Shown: positions 1 through 11,269 of the stretch, piece by piece
How the letters are laid out: the number at the start of each line of letters is the position of its first letter
Numbering within the stretch: position 1 is the stretch's first letter
Origin: Absidia repens
Lineage: Eukaryota; Mucoromycota; Mucoromycetes; Mucorales; Cunninghamellaceae
Assembly (NCBI GenBank): GCA_002105175.1
Contig: MCGE01000025.1
Location: 124,001-188,000, forward strand
Length of the DNA: 64,000 bases
Direction: 5' to 3'
Notes under the pieces: model-generated
Database searches by the model: none
The model's input: the letters and a program-made list of their open reading frames with translations, nothing else
Told to the model about the DNA's origin: nothing
Position numbers and translations under genes: made by a program

Positions 1-1078
1 GTGAGGGGTCCAATTTCCTCCGTTTGAAAGGCTGGTGAAGAAACATATGTTGTTGATCTATGGCCATATCGTAATGGAAACCATCATCCATATAGACTAT
101 AAACGAAAAGAAAAAAATAGAAACATGATTAGTTTACAATGTTATCAAGAAAAATCAAGGACGAAGTGCTTACTTTGATTTTGAGGAGTTTGGAATTTTG
201 TTCGCCGTTTGGTACGATTCATGAATAAATCAGAGAAGTTCAATATTTTGTTTTGTTGAAATGCCGGAAAGAGTTGAGTGATGTCGACCAATTTAGGAGG
301 GGAGAGTGAAGTAGAAGATGGAGTTGATAAAGAGTCTGATAAAATAGGAATCGATGTATGCGATTGAGGGAGGGGCCAAGAGGAAGAGGAAGCGATGTTG
401 TCGGGTGTAGGAGTTGGAGCTGGAGCTGGAATTCCAGGTTTGTGAGTTGTAGGATCATCATCGTCGTAGGTATCATAGTCATCGTCTTCTTCTACATGAT
501 ATCGCTTGGCCGCTGTTTTTTTGCTTGCTGATTTCACTGACATTGTGGGTGGTATATACGGTGTTCCTGATAAAGGGGATTGGATATATCTCCCAATGGC
601 GGGTAATTTTTTTTGCTGGCTTGAGTAAGCTGTTCCAGTTTCGTCAGGTACGGTTTCATCAAAGTCTGAGTAATCAATAGCACTTGCTGCATGCTGTGTT
701 GATGGTATAAATTGGGTTGTCTGTCTCTGATGTTGTTCTGTGATATCGTTGGAGTCTTCATCCTCATCTTCATTGTCGCTGCCGTTAGGTGAATGGTTAG
801 TGCTGGAAGTTTGTATGCCAAAAGTATCAGGATTGAATATTTGTGAGAAGACACCAGCATCAACATGCTGCAAAGTTTGCTTCAATTCCTGTGTGTTAGT
901 TTACGAAACAGATAAAGTAAATGATTAGTATCACGTTGTCTACATGAAGTGTTCCCTTGTCGCACCTTCCCCTTCTTTTTCAATATATATTTATATATAT
1001 TCTACTTACTTCATCAAGGTCATTATCAAGTCTTCCTTGCTCATCTACATTTCCAAACAAGTAGCCAGCAAGAGACAT
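1..1078 (-). CDS. TAF1: TFIID subunit TAF1, N-terminal part (cut by window edge)
   Basis: Largest TFIID subunit, the scaffold of the RNA polymerase II pre-initiation complex in the nucleus. Three exons are read: 1078..1010, 888..174 and 96..1, with GTAAGT and GTAAGC donors and CAG/TAG acceptors that keep the frame. The start is the ATG of MSLAGYLFGNVDEQG, which matches the TAF1 N-terminal motif (animal TAF1 has LAGFLFGNI). Further on, AIDYSDFDETVPDE corresponds to the conserved VDYSDINEVAED segment, and DITQLFPAFQQNKILNFSDLF to the FPEF...GKVLRF..LF motif. Between them lies an acidic and Ser/Pro-rich stretch (EDEDED, YDDDDP) typical of the disordered TAND-like region. The rest of the protein, including the DUF3591 core, lies outside the window. 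The family call is firm because three separate motifs appear in the right order. Confidence 0.88.
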
Positions 1079-1348
1079 GAGGCAGTATTTTGTAAAGCAA
1101 AATAAAATATCAGAGAAAAAAAAAAAAAAGAAGCAAACAAAAAGTACACAATAGAAAGGGAGGTCAGTCAATTTCAGCTGATGTTTAAAGCTCCGGTTCG
1201 TGCTTGAGAAAACTTTTAGGTTTTCTCCTTTTTTCTTTTTTTCCTATAACCAAATCAATTCAAATCCTATGTTGCTCCTCATACAAACTTATCCAGACTA
1301 CTAGTGTACTTTAGATACTGTTCAACGTCTTTATTAAATGGAAAAGAA

Positions 1349-1385
<37 letters not shown>

Positions 1386-1954
1386 ATTGTTTTAATAACA
1401 AACAGTAAGCGCGTCTTATAGTTTTCTCTTGTATGTGTAGATCGGTCAATGAACCACTCAGATATATAATATGCAATATCTACCTTAAGATTTTGATGTG
1501 ACCACCAATCGGAGCAACACTACTTTTATTTGAACACTGAGCTACTACTCGGACTTGGGTTTGCCATCGATTTTGAATTTGTCACAACATCAAGAAATTA
1601 GTCAGAAAGCGTCTATGGATGGTGGTAAGAAAGTAAAGAGACATTTGAAGATACATTTTTGTAGTAATGACATTTGCTTTATTATGTAGTGACTATATAC
1701 CATGTCAAATCTATCCATGTGTCATCTGTGATTATGCATGTTTACCCTTGGCTATTAGTATTGTTATTCCACCGTGATATATTAGTTTAGTTTATATAGT
1801 TGTGGTACTCCTCATTTCAATCATTTATTATTAATAAAGATTTATATAAAAGATATATATTGGTTTATACGTATTTATGATATATGTACTAGTTTGGATA
1901 TTGATATTGATAAAAGGATCAGAGGGAAGATTAGGTTATCAAGGTTCGGCGATG
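1079..1954. other. Intergenic: TAF1 5' side and arrestin 3' side
   Basis: No supportable gene. A run of more than 30 A lies near 1352-1384 and AT-rich sequence near 1800-1890. Short ORFs here are driven by the homopolymers. The TAF1 promoter must lie here, but no clear TATA or other site can be named. Confidence 0.6.
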
Positions 1955-3778
1955 TCATGATGATAAAATCTGATCTTCTAAAAATGGAGATGGAGGTGGA
2001 CCCTCTGACATTACATCAAGATAGGAAGGAAGTTTGCATGCATTGAGTGATTCAATGTCAGCTATATTCTCGGTACTTTCATCTTGGGATCCATCAGTAG
2101 TACTATCCATGATATAATTATTGTTATTATACATTCTCATCAACAAAGATGGCGGAAGAGAAGTCATGGAGAATTGAGTAGGTGGTGCAGTTGGGGTAGT
2201 TGGAGGGATTGTACAAAACACAATGGGAAAAGAAAGTGTCATCTTTTTTTCTTTGCCTTGAAAATAGACGGCCAAGCGTAATTTGTGTGTCACTTGTAAA
2301 CTAACTGTATTCACGGGTGGAACCAACTGCGGGTTATTCAAAGAAACCGAAATAGCTATAAATAAATTCAGAATAGAATATGTTATTATGCATATTTTTA
2401 CTAAGCAATTTTATACCTACATAAACGCTCTAAATTATCATCCTCCACCAAATGATGTTCTTTATAGCCGATTTTTCTTGCTTTGGTTTCAAGTTGATTT
2501 TCCGGTAGTGGTTCAATGGAATTAATTTGGCCCGATCTAATCCTAGCTCATGATAAAAATAGAGCAATATAAATAGAAGAAGAAAAAAAATTGAATGATA
2601 TGAGTTTACATACTAATGCCGAAGATGATGGCGAGGATACGAGAATTACTAAAATGTCAAATTTTTTGATTCATGCAAAAAAAAAATTGATTCCCCGAAA
2701 CCACTGTTTTTTTTTTTTTTAAAAAAAAATAGACTTACGGATAGGTTTCATATTGTACAAGATAACAAACCAGTCTTTTAATTTTAATTAAAGGAGATAG
2801 AGGAAAAAAGGAACATTGGAAAGAAACTTCAGTAGTTTGACCCATGGATTGCAAAAGAAGATATTTGGCCAAATGAATCTGGTAGCGCAAAGAATGAGTA
2901 CGTGCTCCGCAATACCGAATTCGAGGTTGATGTGTGAGTGCATACATGCTGCCAAGATGATGGCACTGGACCACGATCGGCAATCTTACTGAAATGGGAG
3001 TATTACTATTATGGAAAGAAGAAAAGGATGGAGATGATGATAATGTCGTTGATGAAGGAGATGATGAAAGACTCGACGGTGAAAGCTTGTTCATCAAATT
3101 TTTAAAAAATGGTCGTTGTATCAATAAGAATCGGCGTTTTTTTCTTTGGTGCGAGGAAGAAGAAGAGGATGATGTAGATGTGGCGGATAACGAAGTGGAT
3201 GGTGAAAGGATAGGTAATGATGAAGTGGATCTAGGAAAAGTGTAAATACAAGCATTATCTTCTTGTTGATGAATAGTGGCAGACATATAATAGCAAATAA
3301 GGTGTCTTGGCGAAGAAAAAGAGGGTGGTAAATTTTGAGTATTTTCAATAACAAAGTTAAAAGCAATATCAGTGACTTTGTTTAAAGAATGGATGCCAGG
3401 AGTGATAGTCAGTTGCTGGTCTAAGACGCATTCCGTCACATTGGCATATCCACGAGCGGAGTAAAGGATACGATCCAATAGTGGTAATGTTGTTGTGTCT
3501 TTACACCATCGTTGATCTGCCCCTTTATCGGAGTCCGAAAAATCAGAGGTAAGCATTGTTTGGACGTAGCCTTGTAACCGTAAATGAATATGGTGAACAC
3601 TGATAAGTTTTGACGGTACATGCCTCTTATTTTTTTCCTTTTTGTAAATAATAGGTATCAGACGAATATGACCCTGTAAATCATATGTTTCGTTCATCAT
3701 CGTTGTTTCATCACGGAAGAGATGCAGCGTATCTGTTTCTGGAATGATTTGTATTTGCACAGTGTTGGGTGGCATCAT
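1955..3778 (-). CDS. Arrestin-like (alpha-arrestin) domain protein
   Basis: Alpha-arrestins are cytosolic adaptors that recruit ubiquitin ligases to membrane transporters. Four exons are read: 3778..2739, 2648..2614, 2546..2421 and 2356..1955. The frame is kept only if exon 2 (35 nt) and exon 3 (126 nt) are included. The N-terminal part reads as the arrestin beta-sandwich: VQIQIIPETDTLHLF, then DLQGHIRLIPI and HIHLRLQGYVQT. A second sandwich includes ISVRLPIVVQCHHLG and ends in LQVTHKLRLAVYFQGKEKKMTLSFPIVF, the typical close of an arrestin C domain. Ser-rich low-complexity sequence interrupts the middle (around residues 215-290). The tail LPSYLDVMSEGPPPSPF resembles the PPxY-like tails of fungal arrestins but has no exact PPxY. 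The start is the first of two Met codons before PPNTVQ; the open frame extends upstream only through poly-T-coded Phe, and no acceptor lies between 3781 and 3905. Ligand and partner are unknown. Confidence 0.7.
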
Positions 3779-5289
3779 AAATGTGGGGACGTGGGGAGTG
3801 TAAACGGAAGAAGAAAGAGAAGAAAGATAAACCAGAAAAAAAAAAAAAGGGAGGAAGATGGAGAGAAACACAAGAATGACACACACACACAGAATGGAAG
3901 GTTGGTAAACTCACATGATCGTGTTGAAAGTATCGATGCTACCATATGAAGTAATTTTGACTGGCACAATAAAAAAAAATAAGATAACGCAAATACACCG
4001 ACGTATCATTTCATATATATTGTCCTACCCCATTAAAAGATGAACAGCATGTTTCAACATTCTTTATTGTTGGTCATTCATTCCACCTGTTGTCACATTC
4101 TATTCCATCCCTCTTTTTTAAAAAAAAAAAAAAAGGTTCATATATTGTTTAAACACCGACACCGTGTTATTGGCATTGTTTAATTTGGTCGTCGAATGAT
4201 AAGGTCAAGCTAGTAAATATTTATTTCAACAAAATAAAAAGATCTAAAAAGATGATCTTGAAATGCATTACACATAAAAAATACACGTTTCTCTTTCTTG
4301 CTTTTCACACATGCACACACCTGACAGTAGGTCACAAGACTATCTTGTTTTTCCTGGTGTGGCTGATGAGTATACCTGTTTCACTAACTTTTCTCTATTG
4401 TTTTTTTATGGATAAAAGGAAGTGCTCACAACCATAAAATATTTCCATTAATTAAGCTATAGACATGTATATGATTACTTTTTTTTTGCGATAAGAATGG
4501 CCGGGAAATGAAAATAGTTTGCCGAGAATCTTCAGTTCTGGTGTCATTGATGGTCCATTGGTTTAATTATCTTGAAAACACACTTCAAATGTTGACTGCA
4601 ACTTTGATATTCAGTAATATAAATGCCATTGACAGGTGATCGTCATTTATCCTTATTCCCATTTTTATTTGGTGATGAAATGACAAGGTATTTCGTGATG
4701 TTGCATTGTTTGTTTCGATAGGAACGTTTGATGACTGTACCTAAACCAGAAATAGATTCGCCCATGATCAATTCAAATTACATATGCCTGGACCAGGAAA
4801 TACTATTCGAACACGGTAATGCTCTCCTTGACACATAGACAATTTGGAAAAATGTTAAATTAGTCCATCGACACTGTCAATACTACGTAACCTTTGACAA
4901 TGGAGTGGTCGTTAGAGAGCTAAGGATGAAAACCAAAAATTTCCCGACTCTTTTCATGCAATGAATGTCTTAATAATGATCCATAGAGTCTATCATGATG
5001 CTTTCTAAACTCTTGGATCGAACTGGAATAATTTCTGTGCGGAGGAATGGGTCGCGGAAGAATTATTTTCCTGCATTTTGAGGTTGCTGCGACGAAGAGT
5101 TTAACAAAATATAATCCATTCATATTCAATGACATAGATCTATTGTCCAGCCGTCATCTTTCTGCGGAGGAGAGTGTAAGTACTATGAGGCTAACCAAGC
5201 TGAAATTTGAAGAATGGTCAACACTAATCTAAGTGGGTCATTGTAAAATGGGAGATAATATACTGTGGAAGACATGAAAATGATTAATG
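3779..5289. other. Intergenic, no supportable gene
   Basis: AT-rich, with A/T runs (e.g. near 4121-4133), an AC microsatellite near 3881-3890 and no ORF with recognisable content. A minus-strand frame at 4920-5135 has natural-looking composition but no family match and no splice context, so it is not called. Confidence 0.5.
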
Positions 5290-5640
5290 ACATATCTTTT
5301 ATTGAAGAAACCAACGTCCAACACTAAGCAAAAGGGAGTGGTGAAGTATAATGGAATCTATTGCGTAAAATATGAGAAAGACTATTTGGTCATTTTTCAT
5401 TATAGGAAGCAAAAAGAACAAAATTTTATTCAAACATATGCAAATTATTGACATACTAAAACTAAACTAAGCTAATGAAGGTCATAAAAAGCAATTAAAT
5501 GGGGCAGCCAACTGAATGGTAGTCCAAAATCCTGAATCCAAAATGGAAGGATTTCCCCATGATGTTCGTATTGCAGTTTTCAAAACGCCCCTGATTCAAG
5601 TTCCATGTCTAATCTAATGGTGGTTCAAAATCACAGATCC
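5290..5640 (-). repeat. Dispersed repeat family, copy 1
   Basis: Minus-strand copy of a family also found near 16.0, 43.2 and 62.8 kb. Shared landmarks are a TTTTATT(G/C)A-type block, the string AAACTAAACTAAGCTAATG, and TCCAAAATGGAAGGATTTCCCC, which corresponds to the GGGGAAACCCTTTCATTTTGGA block of the plus-strand copies. There is no ORF. Confidence 0.55.
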
Positions 5641-5663
5641 AAAATGGAAGAGATTCCCTATGA

Positions 5664-5985
5664 GTCAAATAGCAAAGTCAGGCACAATAATACCGCCATC
5701 AATGTAGAAAAAGAAAGAAGGATACGCAGTCAGTACACTGAGCTTTTCAACAAAGTCCGTCGTTTTCTATTCGTATCGTATTGTGTCTTACATTCGAGAA
5801 GGTGTAGGATCTTGTTGATCAAAAAGCGCCTTGAAGTCAAATAACAAAGTCAGACACAGTAACACCACTGTCAATCTAGAAAAAGAAAGTAGGATACACA
5901 ATTAGTACGCTCCACTTCCAACACAGCCGTCGTTTTCTATTCGTATCGTGCCTTACAATTAAAACGTGTACAGTCGCCATAAAAC
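5664..5985. repeat. Direct tandem duplication, unit about 173 bp
   Basis: The segment starting TCAAATAGCAAAGTCAG at 5664 recurs at 5837 as TCAAATAACAAAGTCAG. Both continue through a (C/G)TCAAT.TAGAAAAAGAAAG block into CCGTCGTTTTCTATTCG. The copies differ at many sites, so the duplication is not recent. Confidence 0.6.
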
Positions 5986-7131
5986 ACTCCGATGCCAAGG
6001 TTCAAATCAAGAAGAACACCACCATCAAAGGGGTCTCGCCTCTCCCCCCCCCTTCATAACTGTAAATATGTAAATACATAAAAAGGATGATCTTCCATAA
6101 ATATACGAATTCATAACAATATGTGTTTTTATATATCCTTTACCAATGAGAATAGGAAGTAATGACATTTTTATATGAAAAGTGCATCAGCGAAGGAAAA
6201 GATGGAAAGAAAAAAAAAAAAAAAAGAAGAAGAAAAAGTGCGAGAAAAATAAAAAATTGTAGATGTTGAATCACCGCTGCTTTTACAGTGCATGAAGAGG
6301 CATCTGCGCCTACTAATACTATTTTTGTATTTAACTGTTTGTTGATGGGCGGTGAAAACACTGTGTATTTTGGGTCCCAAGGTTAGTGTTGATATTGTTA
6401 CTGTGTGTCCCTATAGTAGTGATATTGGATTAATCAATGGCGGTAAGGCAGTATCTTATCAAAGAACCATCAGCCTACCGTGATTCCAAATCCTTCCGGT
6501 ATATCAAAGTAAGAGAAATCAAAAAAAAAAAAAAAAAGAAACCTGACCAATATTTTTCAAAGATAATATACTGCAATAACAACATTAAAGCAGACAAGAT
6601 CAAACCAATACTATACTGGAGAATCAAGTTGGGTTTTAAATCCAGGAACACCAAGTCTTCCGTCCGCGAAAAAAATTAGGACATATATCTGACCACAAAC
6701 CTTCATTTTTTCCTTTCTTGCATATACTGTGCCGTTCGAACTAAAGGCTGAGAACGATGGTTGAACCACAAGGGATGCCTACTAAAGTGTACAATACCGA
6801 AACCATCTAATTCATTATCAATTTTCTTCAACACACAATTAACGGAGCGCTGAGCACAACGACGGTTGGGCCAAAGAGGCTGTTCATCAAAGTACGAAAT
6901 AACATAGGATAGATGTATCAGTCCATCAAAAACCACATTTCACGAACACTTTCCCTAACACTTAGTAAATAGAAGATTTTCCAAATCTCCAACGGAGCGC
7001 CGGAGCGTTTATTTGTAGATGGAAGGAGAATAAAGTGAGCTTTAAATGCCCATTCATATAGTACAGCAAGAATTTAAGAGATATTAGGTTAACGCAGTAT
7101 ACTGTATCATTGCTCAGTTTTCAATAGTTTG
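5986..7131. other. Low-complexity interval with one uncertain coding-like fragment
   Basis: Homopolymer tracts lie at 6044-6053 (C), 6210-6225 (A) and 6519-6536 (A). On the minus strand, 6703-6936 encodes a fragment rich in Trp, Arg and Cys (FDEQPLWPNRRCAQRSVN...HFSRHPLWF) that reads like genuine protein, but I recognise no family. Neighbouring minus-strand frames at 6250-6370 (KIVLVGADASS) and 6620-6680 (FADGRLGVPGF) also look protein-like and are broken by stops. This may be the remnant of one decayed gene; no function is proposed. Confidence 0.3.
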
Positions 7132-7341
7132 TCAAGAAAGATGAACATCTGTGCTAAAATTGGTTTCGGTTGTTTTGCTGTGTTTAAGGGGTTTGCCGTT
7201 CACTGTCTTGGTAGTAACGGTAGTGGTAGTAGTAGTTTCTCGTTCTGTTACAGTAATAGTTCTGCGCTTCACCACTCTAGGATTCCAAAACGAAGGCTTG
7301 ATGATATATTCTGGAGATTTCGTTTTTTCTTTAGGGCTCAT
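7132..7341 (-). CDS. Small hypothetical Thr-rich protein
   Basis: A 69-residue frame starting MSPKEKTKSPEYIIKPSF. It is basic and Lys/Pro-rich at the start, has a Thr-rich centre (TERETTTTTTVTTKTVNG) and ends KTTETNFSTDVHLS. The composition is that of a disordered cytosolic or nuclear peptide. There is no signal peptide, no membrane segment and no family I recognise. An opposite-strand frame covers the same bases, but its Phe/Cys-rich reading is the less natural of the two. It could be a real small gene, one exon of a larger one, or chance. Confidence 0.3.
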   Translation of the reverse strand: MSPKEKTKSPEYIIKPSFWNPRVVKRRTITVTERETTTTTTVTTKTVNGKPLKHSKTTETNFSTDVHLS

Positions 7342-7886
7342 ATTAGTTGCTATCTATGTATTGTGCTTAATGTGTATATGTTTCTTTTTTAAAAGAATTA
7401 GAAAAAGGAGAAGATGATGAATAATTTGAGCGAATATAGTCCAGGTGTTGTCAATTTAAGCTTTTGTGGCCCAAGCGACAATCAGCTGACATTGGCTTAT
7501 TTCCCTCTTATACCTGATCATGCAAAAGACATTGACCAATGGAATCAGTAAAGAAAAAATTCTAAGAATTTCTTGTCGCACACAATCTATCATCTCAAGC
7601 TGAAGCAGTAAAGCGTTCATCTTCATTTGTTCAAAAAAAAAAAAAAAAAGGGACGAATGACCATATATAAGTATAATATATAAGCCGAGATATAATGCAT
7701 CATGTGGTAAAAGAGATGGTTTAAATTGTCAAAAGAATGCTATGTTTTTATTGTAAGTAAAAAGAATATCATTTTCTATATTGATAGAATTTGACTTCTA
7801 TCGAATTTTTACTGACTATAAAATATAAAATAAAAAAAAATAACCTAAAATAGTACACAAAGCGAAAAACTACAATCGCAAACCCA
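7342..7886. other. Intergenic, nothing recognised
   Basis: AT-rich spacer with an A run near 7634-7649. It probably contains the 3' UTR of the WD40 gene that ends at 7887 on the minus strand. Confidence 0.5.
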
Positions 7887-10186
7887 TCAATCACAAGTCC
7901 ATACAAAGACGGTATTGTCACTATCCACTGCCACAAATTTTCTCGTATCTAAAGATATACAAACGTCCCGAATCAAACTGGTTGAAGATTCATGGCTAAA
8001 AACCTACAAATCAAAATGTTAGTCATGCCATTTTGTGCGTCATTACCATTGTTTTCTAGTTTACCTTCATCGGCTGGAATAATTCTTTGCTGCCATCTTC
8101 CAATGTTTTACTACATTTGCCATCGCCAATATTGTACAATCGGATGTCACCATCATGATCACCTCCCAAGAGAAGTTTTTGCCCTACAGAAATAAAACGA
8201 TCATAGAAACTTCCATTAGTATGCCAATCCGATGATCACTAATCCATTTTATTAGTATCCATTCTTACCATCCTTTTCCATTATAGAGAACCGCATGCCA
8301 GTACAATCATCGGAATCAGGCCATTCCAAGGATAAATGAATATCGGCATCAGTTTTTGTGCTTGTCATAGGGTTCCACAATAGGATTTCCATATCATTTG
8401 ATCCGCGAGATACTAAGTGAGAAAAAAAAAAAGGTTAGGAAAAAAAACAACATCTTTTGGATTCTTCGTTTACGGATATACTAGGAGCAGGTTCAAATCC
8501 TTACCAGCATAATTACTAATATCGTCTTCAGCACCATCTTGTCCAAGAATATATACATCTTCCACGTATCCATCATGCCATTCTTCACCATGAGGAAACT
8601 TTGACTTTGGTTTGATAATCGTTGGTTTGGACTTTTCATTGTCATCTTCATTCACGTCGGAAGTGTGGTTTGCTTTGTGAGTGTCACGGCGCCATTTCTT
8701 GATGTCGGATTGGTAAACTGCATATTGTAATAGATCAGCATTGTTTTTACCGACAACTAATAAAGATAAATCATAGGAAAGACTCATGCTGGTTGGGTGA
8801 CCGGTTCCAGGTACTGTAAAATGAGCAAGACAGCTAAGATATATAAGAAAAACAAGATTAATGTGAGATTATATATATTCCATCTCATTTCTATTTCCAT
8901 TCCATTGACTACCTTGAATTATCATGTTCATTTGTAGGTGTTCCAATATCCCATAATCTAACAGTCATATCCATTGATGAGCCTAATCAAAGCAGCATAC
9001 GTTAGTCTTTTACACAATTATTTTTTTTTTGTTCATAGTTTTAACTTACTCAATAGCCACCTTGGCTCACTTTTAGAGAAGTTGAGTTTCAAGACAGATT
9101 GTTGATGGCCAAACAGATACCGATAACAGTGTGTTTGAGTAGGGTCCAGCAGCTTGATAGATCCAAATTTTCCCGCAGCTGCTAAAATCGCAGCACACGT
9201 ATCATCGTCTTCATCGTCTTCGCTGTTGTTATTTTTGCCGTCCTCCACGTTTGTTGTATTTCTACCTAATTGCCGAGATCCACGTAACAATGTCCAAGCC
9301 AAGGTATAAAAGCATTCTAGAGGCTCCGGGTGAGCATATTTCTTAACGTATCGCCCTTGGTGTGCATCCAAAAATAAGATACTTGATCCACCACATAGTG
9401 CTACTATTGTCGACGGAATATCCTTCGAGGGCTCAAATTCGCAAGCCCAAATATCCAAGGAATCATCGTTGTCATCGTCACTACCATCATCGTCGCCACC
9501 ATCATCATCATCATCGCTGTCGCCGTTGTCTTGATGTTGCCGGCCCCGTCCCCGTCTTTTGCTGGATGATTCCTTCTTTTTGCTTTTGACTGACTTCTGC
9601 TTGCTGCTGACAGATTTCTTTTGTCGTTTGGGTTGTGTTTGTTGTGACAAATGTGAGTGCCCTTCAAGCATGTATTTGAGCTGGAACGTTTCGCCTATGT
9701 TTGTTCAAAAGGGGGTTAGTTTTCAGTTGGAAGTCAAGTTCATTCCATAACACCGATCGATATCAACTTACGAAGTAAAGGCATAATAGTTCGACAAGAA
9801 GAATTTGGATATGCACAAGCTCGTTTCGTTTTGGCGATGCCAGATTCATCGCTGTCAGAAGAGGAAAACGATGGAATACGTCGACGCTTGGTGCGAGAAC
9901 GCTGACTACCAGATTTGGAAGAATTTCGAGAGCCAGGCTTAGATCGAGGACTTTCTGAACGCAGTGTATTCGATCGTAAAACAGTCGCTTTTGTTCCATT
10001 GTTGTGCTTGGGATCGTCGGATGGTGTGAAGGCAACATAATTCCATTTGATTGCACCATCATTTCCAGGCTGTTTTCGAGCTTCTTGTTCAGTGACCGTA
10101 CTTGATGATGTATCAGTGTGGAGATTTGTTTTTCTTGATTTTCGACTCTGATCCCAAAACTTGAATTGCATAGCGTTTTTGCTCAT
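7887..10186 (-). CDS. LRWD1: LRWD1/ORCA-type WD40 protein
   Basis: Resembles the WD40 half of animal LRWD1 (ORCA), which binds the origin recognition complex and repressive chromatin in the nucleus. Seven exons: 10186..9772, 9694..9050, 8982..8913, about 8840..8505, 8412..8269, 8183..8065 and 8003..7887. Exon 1 (MSKNAMQFKFWDQ) is Ser/Arg-rich with NLS-like KRRRIPSF and no leucine-rich repeats. Then come ETFQLKYMLEGHSH, a disordered KRQKKS/acidic insert, and the propeller: IWACEFEPS, ILFLDAHQGRYVKKY, CFYTLAWTLL, AAILAAAGKFGSIKLLDP, SSSMDMTVRLWDIGTPTNE, MEILLWNPM, LLLGGDHDGDIRLYNIGDG and a closing FVAVDSDNTVFVWTCD. The order and spacing follow LRWD1 (WACAF, AAAGRRG, ILWDIGVPNQ). Another WD40 family is possible, but the VRLWDIGTPN-type signature is rather specific. 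Confidence 0.75.
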
Positions 10187-11269
10187 GGTAAGTAAAAGAA
10201 AATGGAAACACGAGTTGAAAAAAACAAAAAAAAAAAAAAAAAAAAAAAACAAACCTGAAAAAAAAAAGTAAATAAACCCCGCACAGCGCCCTGGATTCCT
10301 CGAACTGAAGCGGATGATTATTGGCTACTTTTAAGTGTACCTCAAGAGAATATCATTTATATTATTGATACTCTACCTTAAGGGCATGCATTTTTGTGGA
10401 AAATTATTGGTGATCTCTTCTAATATTCAATACTGACTTCCTCCATACTTCATTATCGAACGGGTTGAACGAGTTACTACACGACGTATTATATTTTTTT
10501 TCAACTGTACGTACAGTAGTACAGCTTAACCAATGCGTACTGTGGTGGTAAAACAGACATATTTTTTCAACTCTGATGAAACCAGAAAATGATATTACAA
10601 TATAACTCGCTCCCATATTTAATTAAGTATTCATTTATTACAGTTATGTCGATTCAGACGACACTCAGAGATGTATGATATAACTTTAACTGAGCTAGAA
10701 ACTTTTTGCTGTTGAATCGTTAAAACAAAGATTTCTCAATTCTGAATGGAAAATGATACCAATAAAAACATATATTTGGTGTGATAGTCGCAACCTGTAC
10801 TGTCTATCGAACGGACCAGTGTATTTGCGCTTAGGACTGTTTGCCCCTAAATCAGGATACAAAAAAAGTGATATTGAGGATCCTGGGTAATATAGTAATA
10901 TTATACATGGTATGTCACAGGAGAATAAATTTATCCTATTTTTGCTGTACGCTTCGCTATTATTGCAATTCTATGACATTGATATCATTATGTTGAAAGA
11001 ATAAAGGCTGCTGTTTTGATGACAGAACAATAATTTTTTATTGAGTACATAAAGACTCTTTCAAATGGTAATCAGAATAAAGGATACTAATAAAAGCGAA
11101 TACTAACATAAAATATGGGAATCAACTATTGATATATACTAGACTAAGATAAACTATACTAATTCATAATCTACTACATGGCCGTAAGGGCAAAATAAGT
11201 ACTAATGGAGTATACTATATCTAACTAACTATACCTAAAATAAAAGTTGACTAAAACTAAACAATAATA
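10187..11269. other. Intergenic, nothing recognised
   Basis: AT-rich. Poly-A tracts at 10229-10248 and 10257-10267 lie just upstream of the WD40 gene on its minus strand. The right half holds the presumed 3' UTR of the VAP gene. A minus-strand frame at 10404-10616 has no recognisable content. Confidence 0.5.

Noticed and set aside
3711..3969. Extra 5' exon for the arrestin gene beginning MVASILSTRS with a GTGAGT donor
   Set aside because: No AG acceptor exists between the donor and the conserved start of the domain; any downstream acceptor would remove the first beta strand.
4920..5232. Overlapping small frames on both strands
   Set aside because: No family content, no splice context, and each is the shadow of the other.
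9362..9750. His/Arg-rich plus-strand frames
   Set aside because: Shadows of the Asp-rich coding sequence of the WD40 gene.
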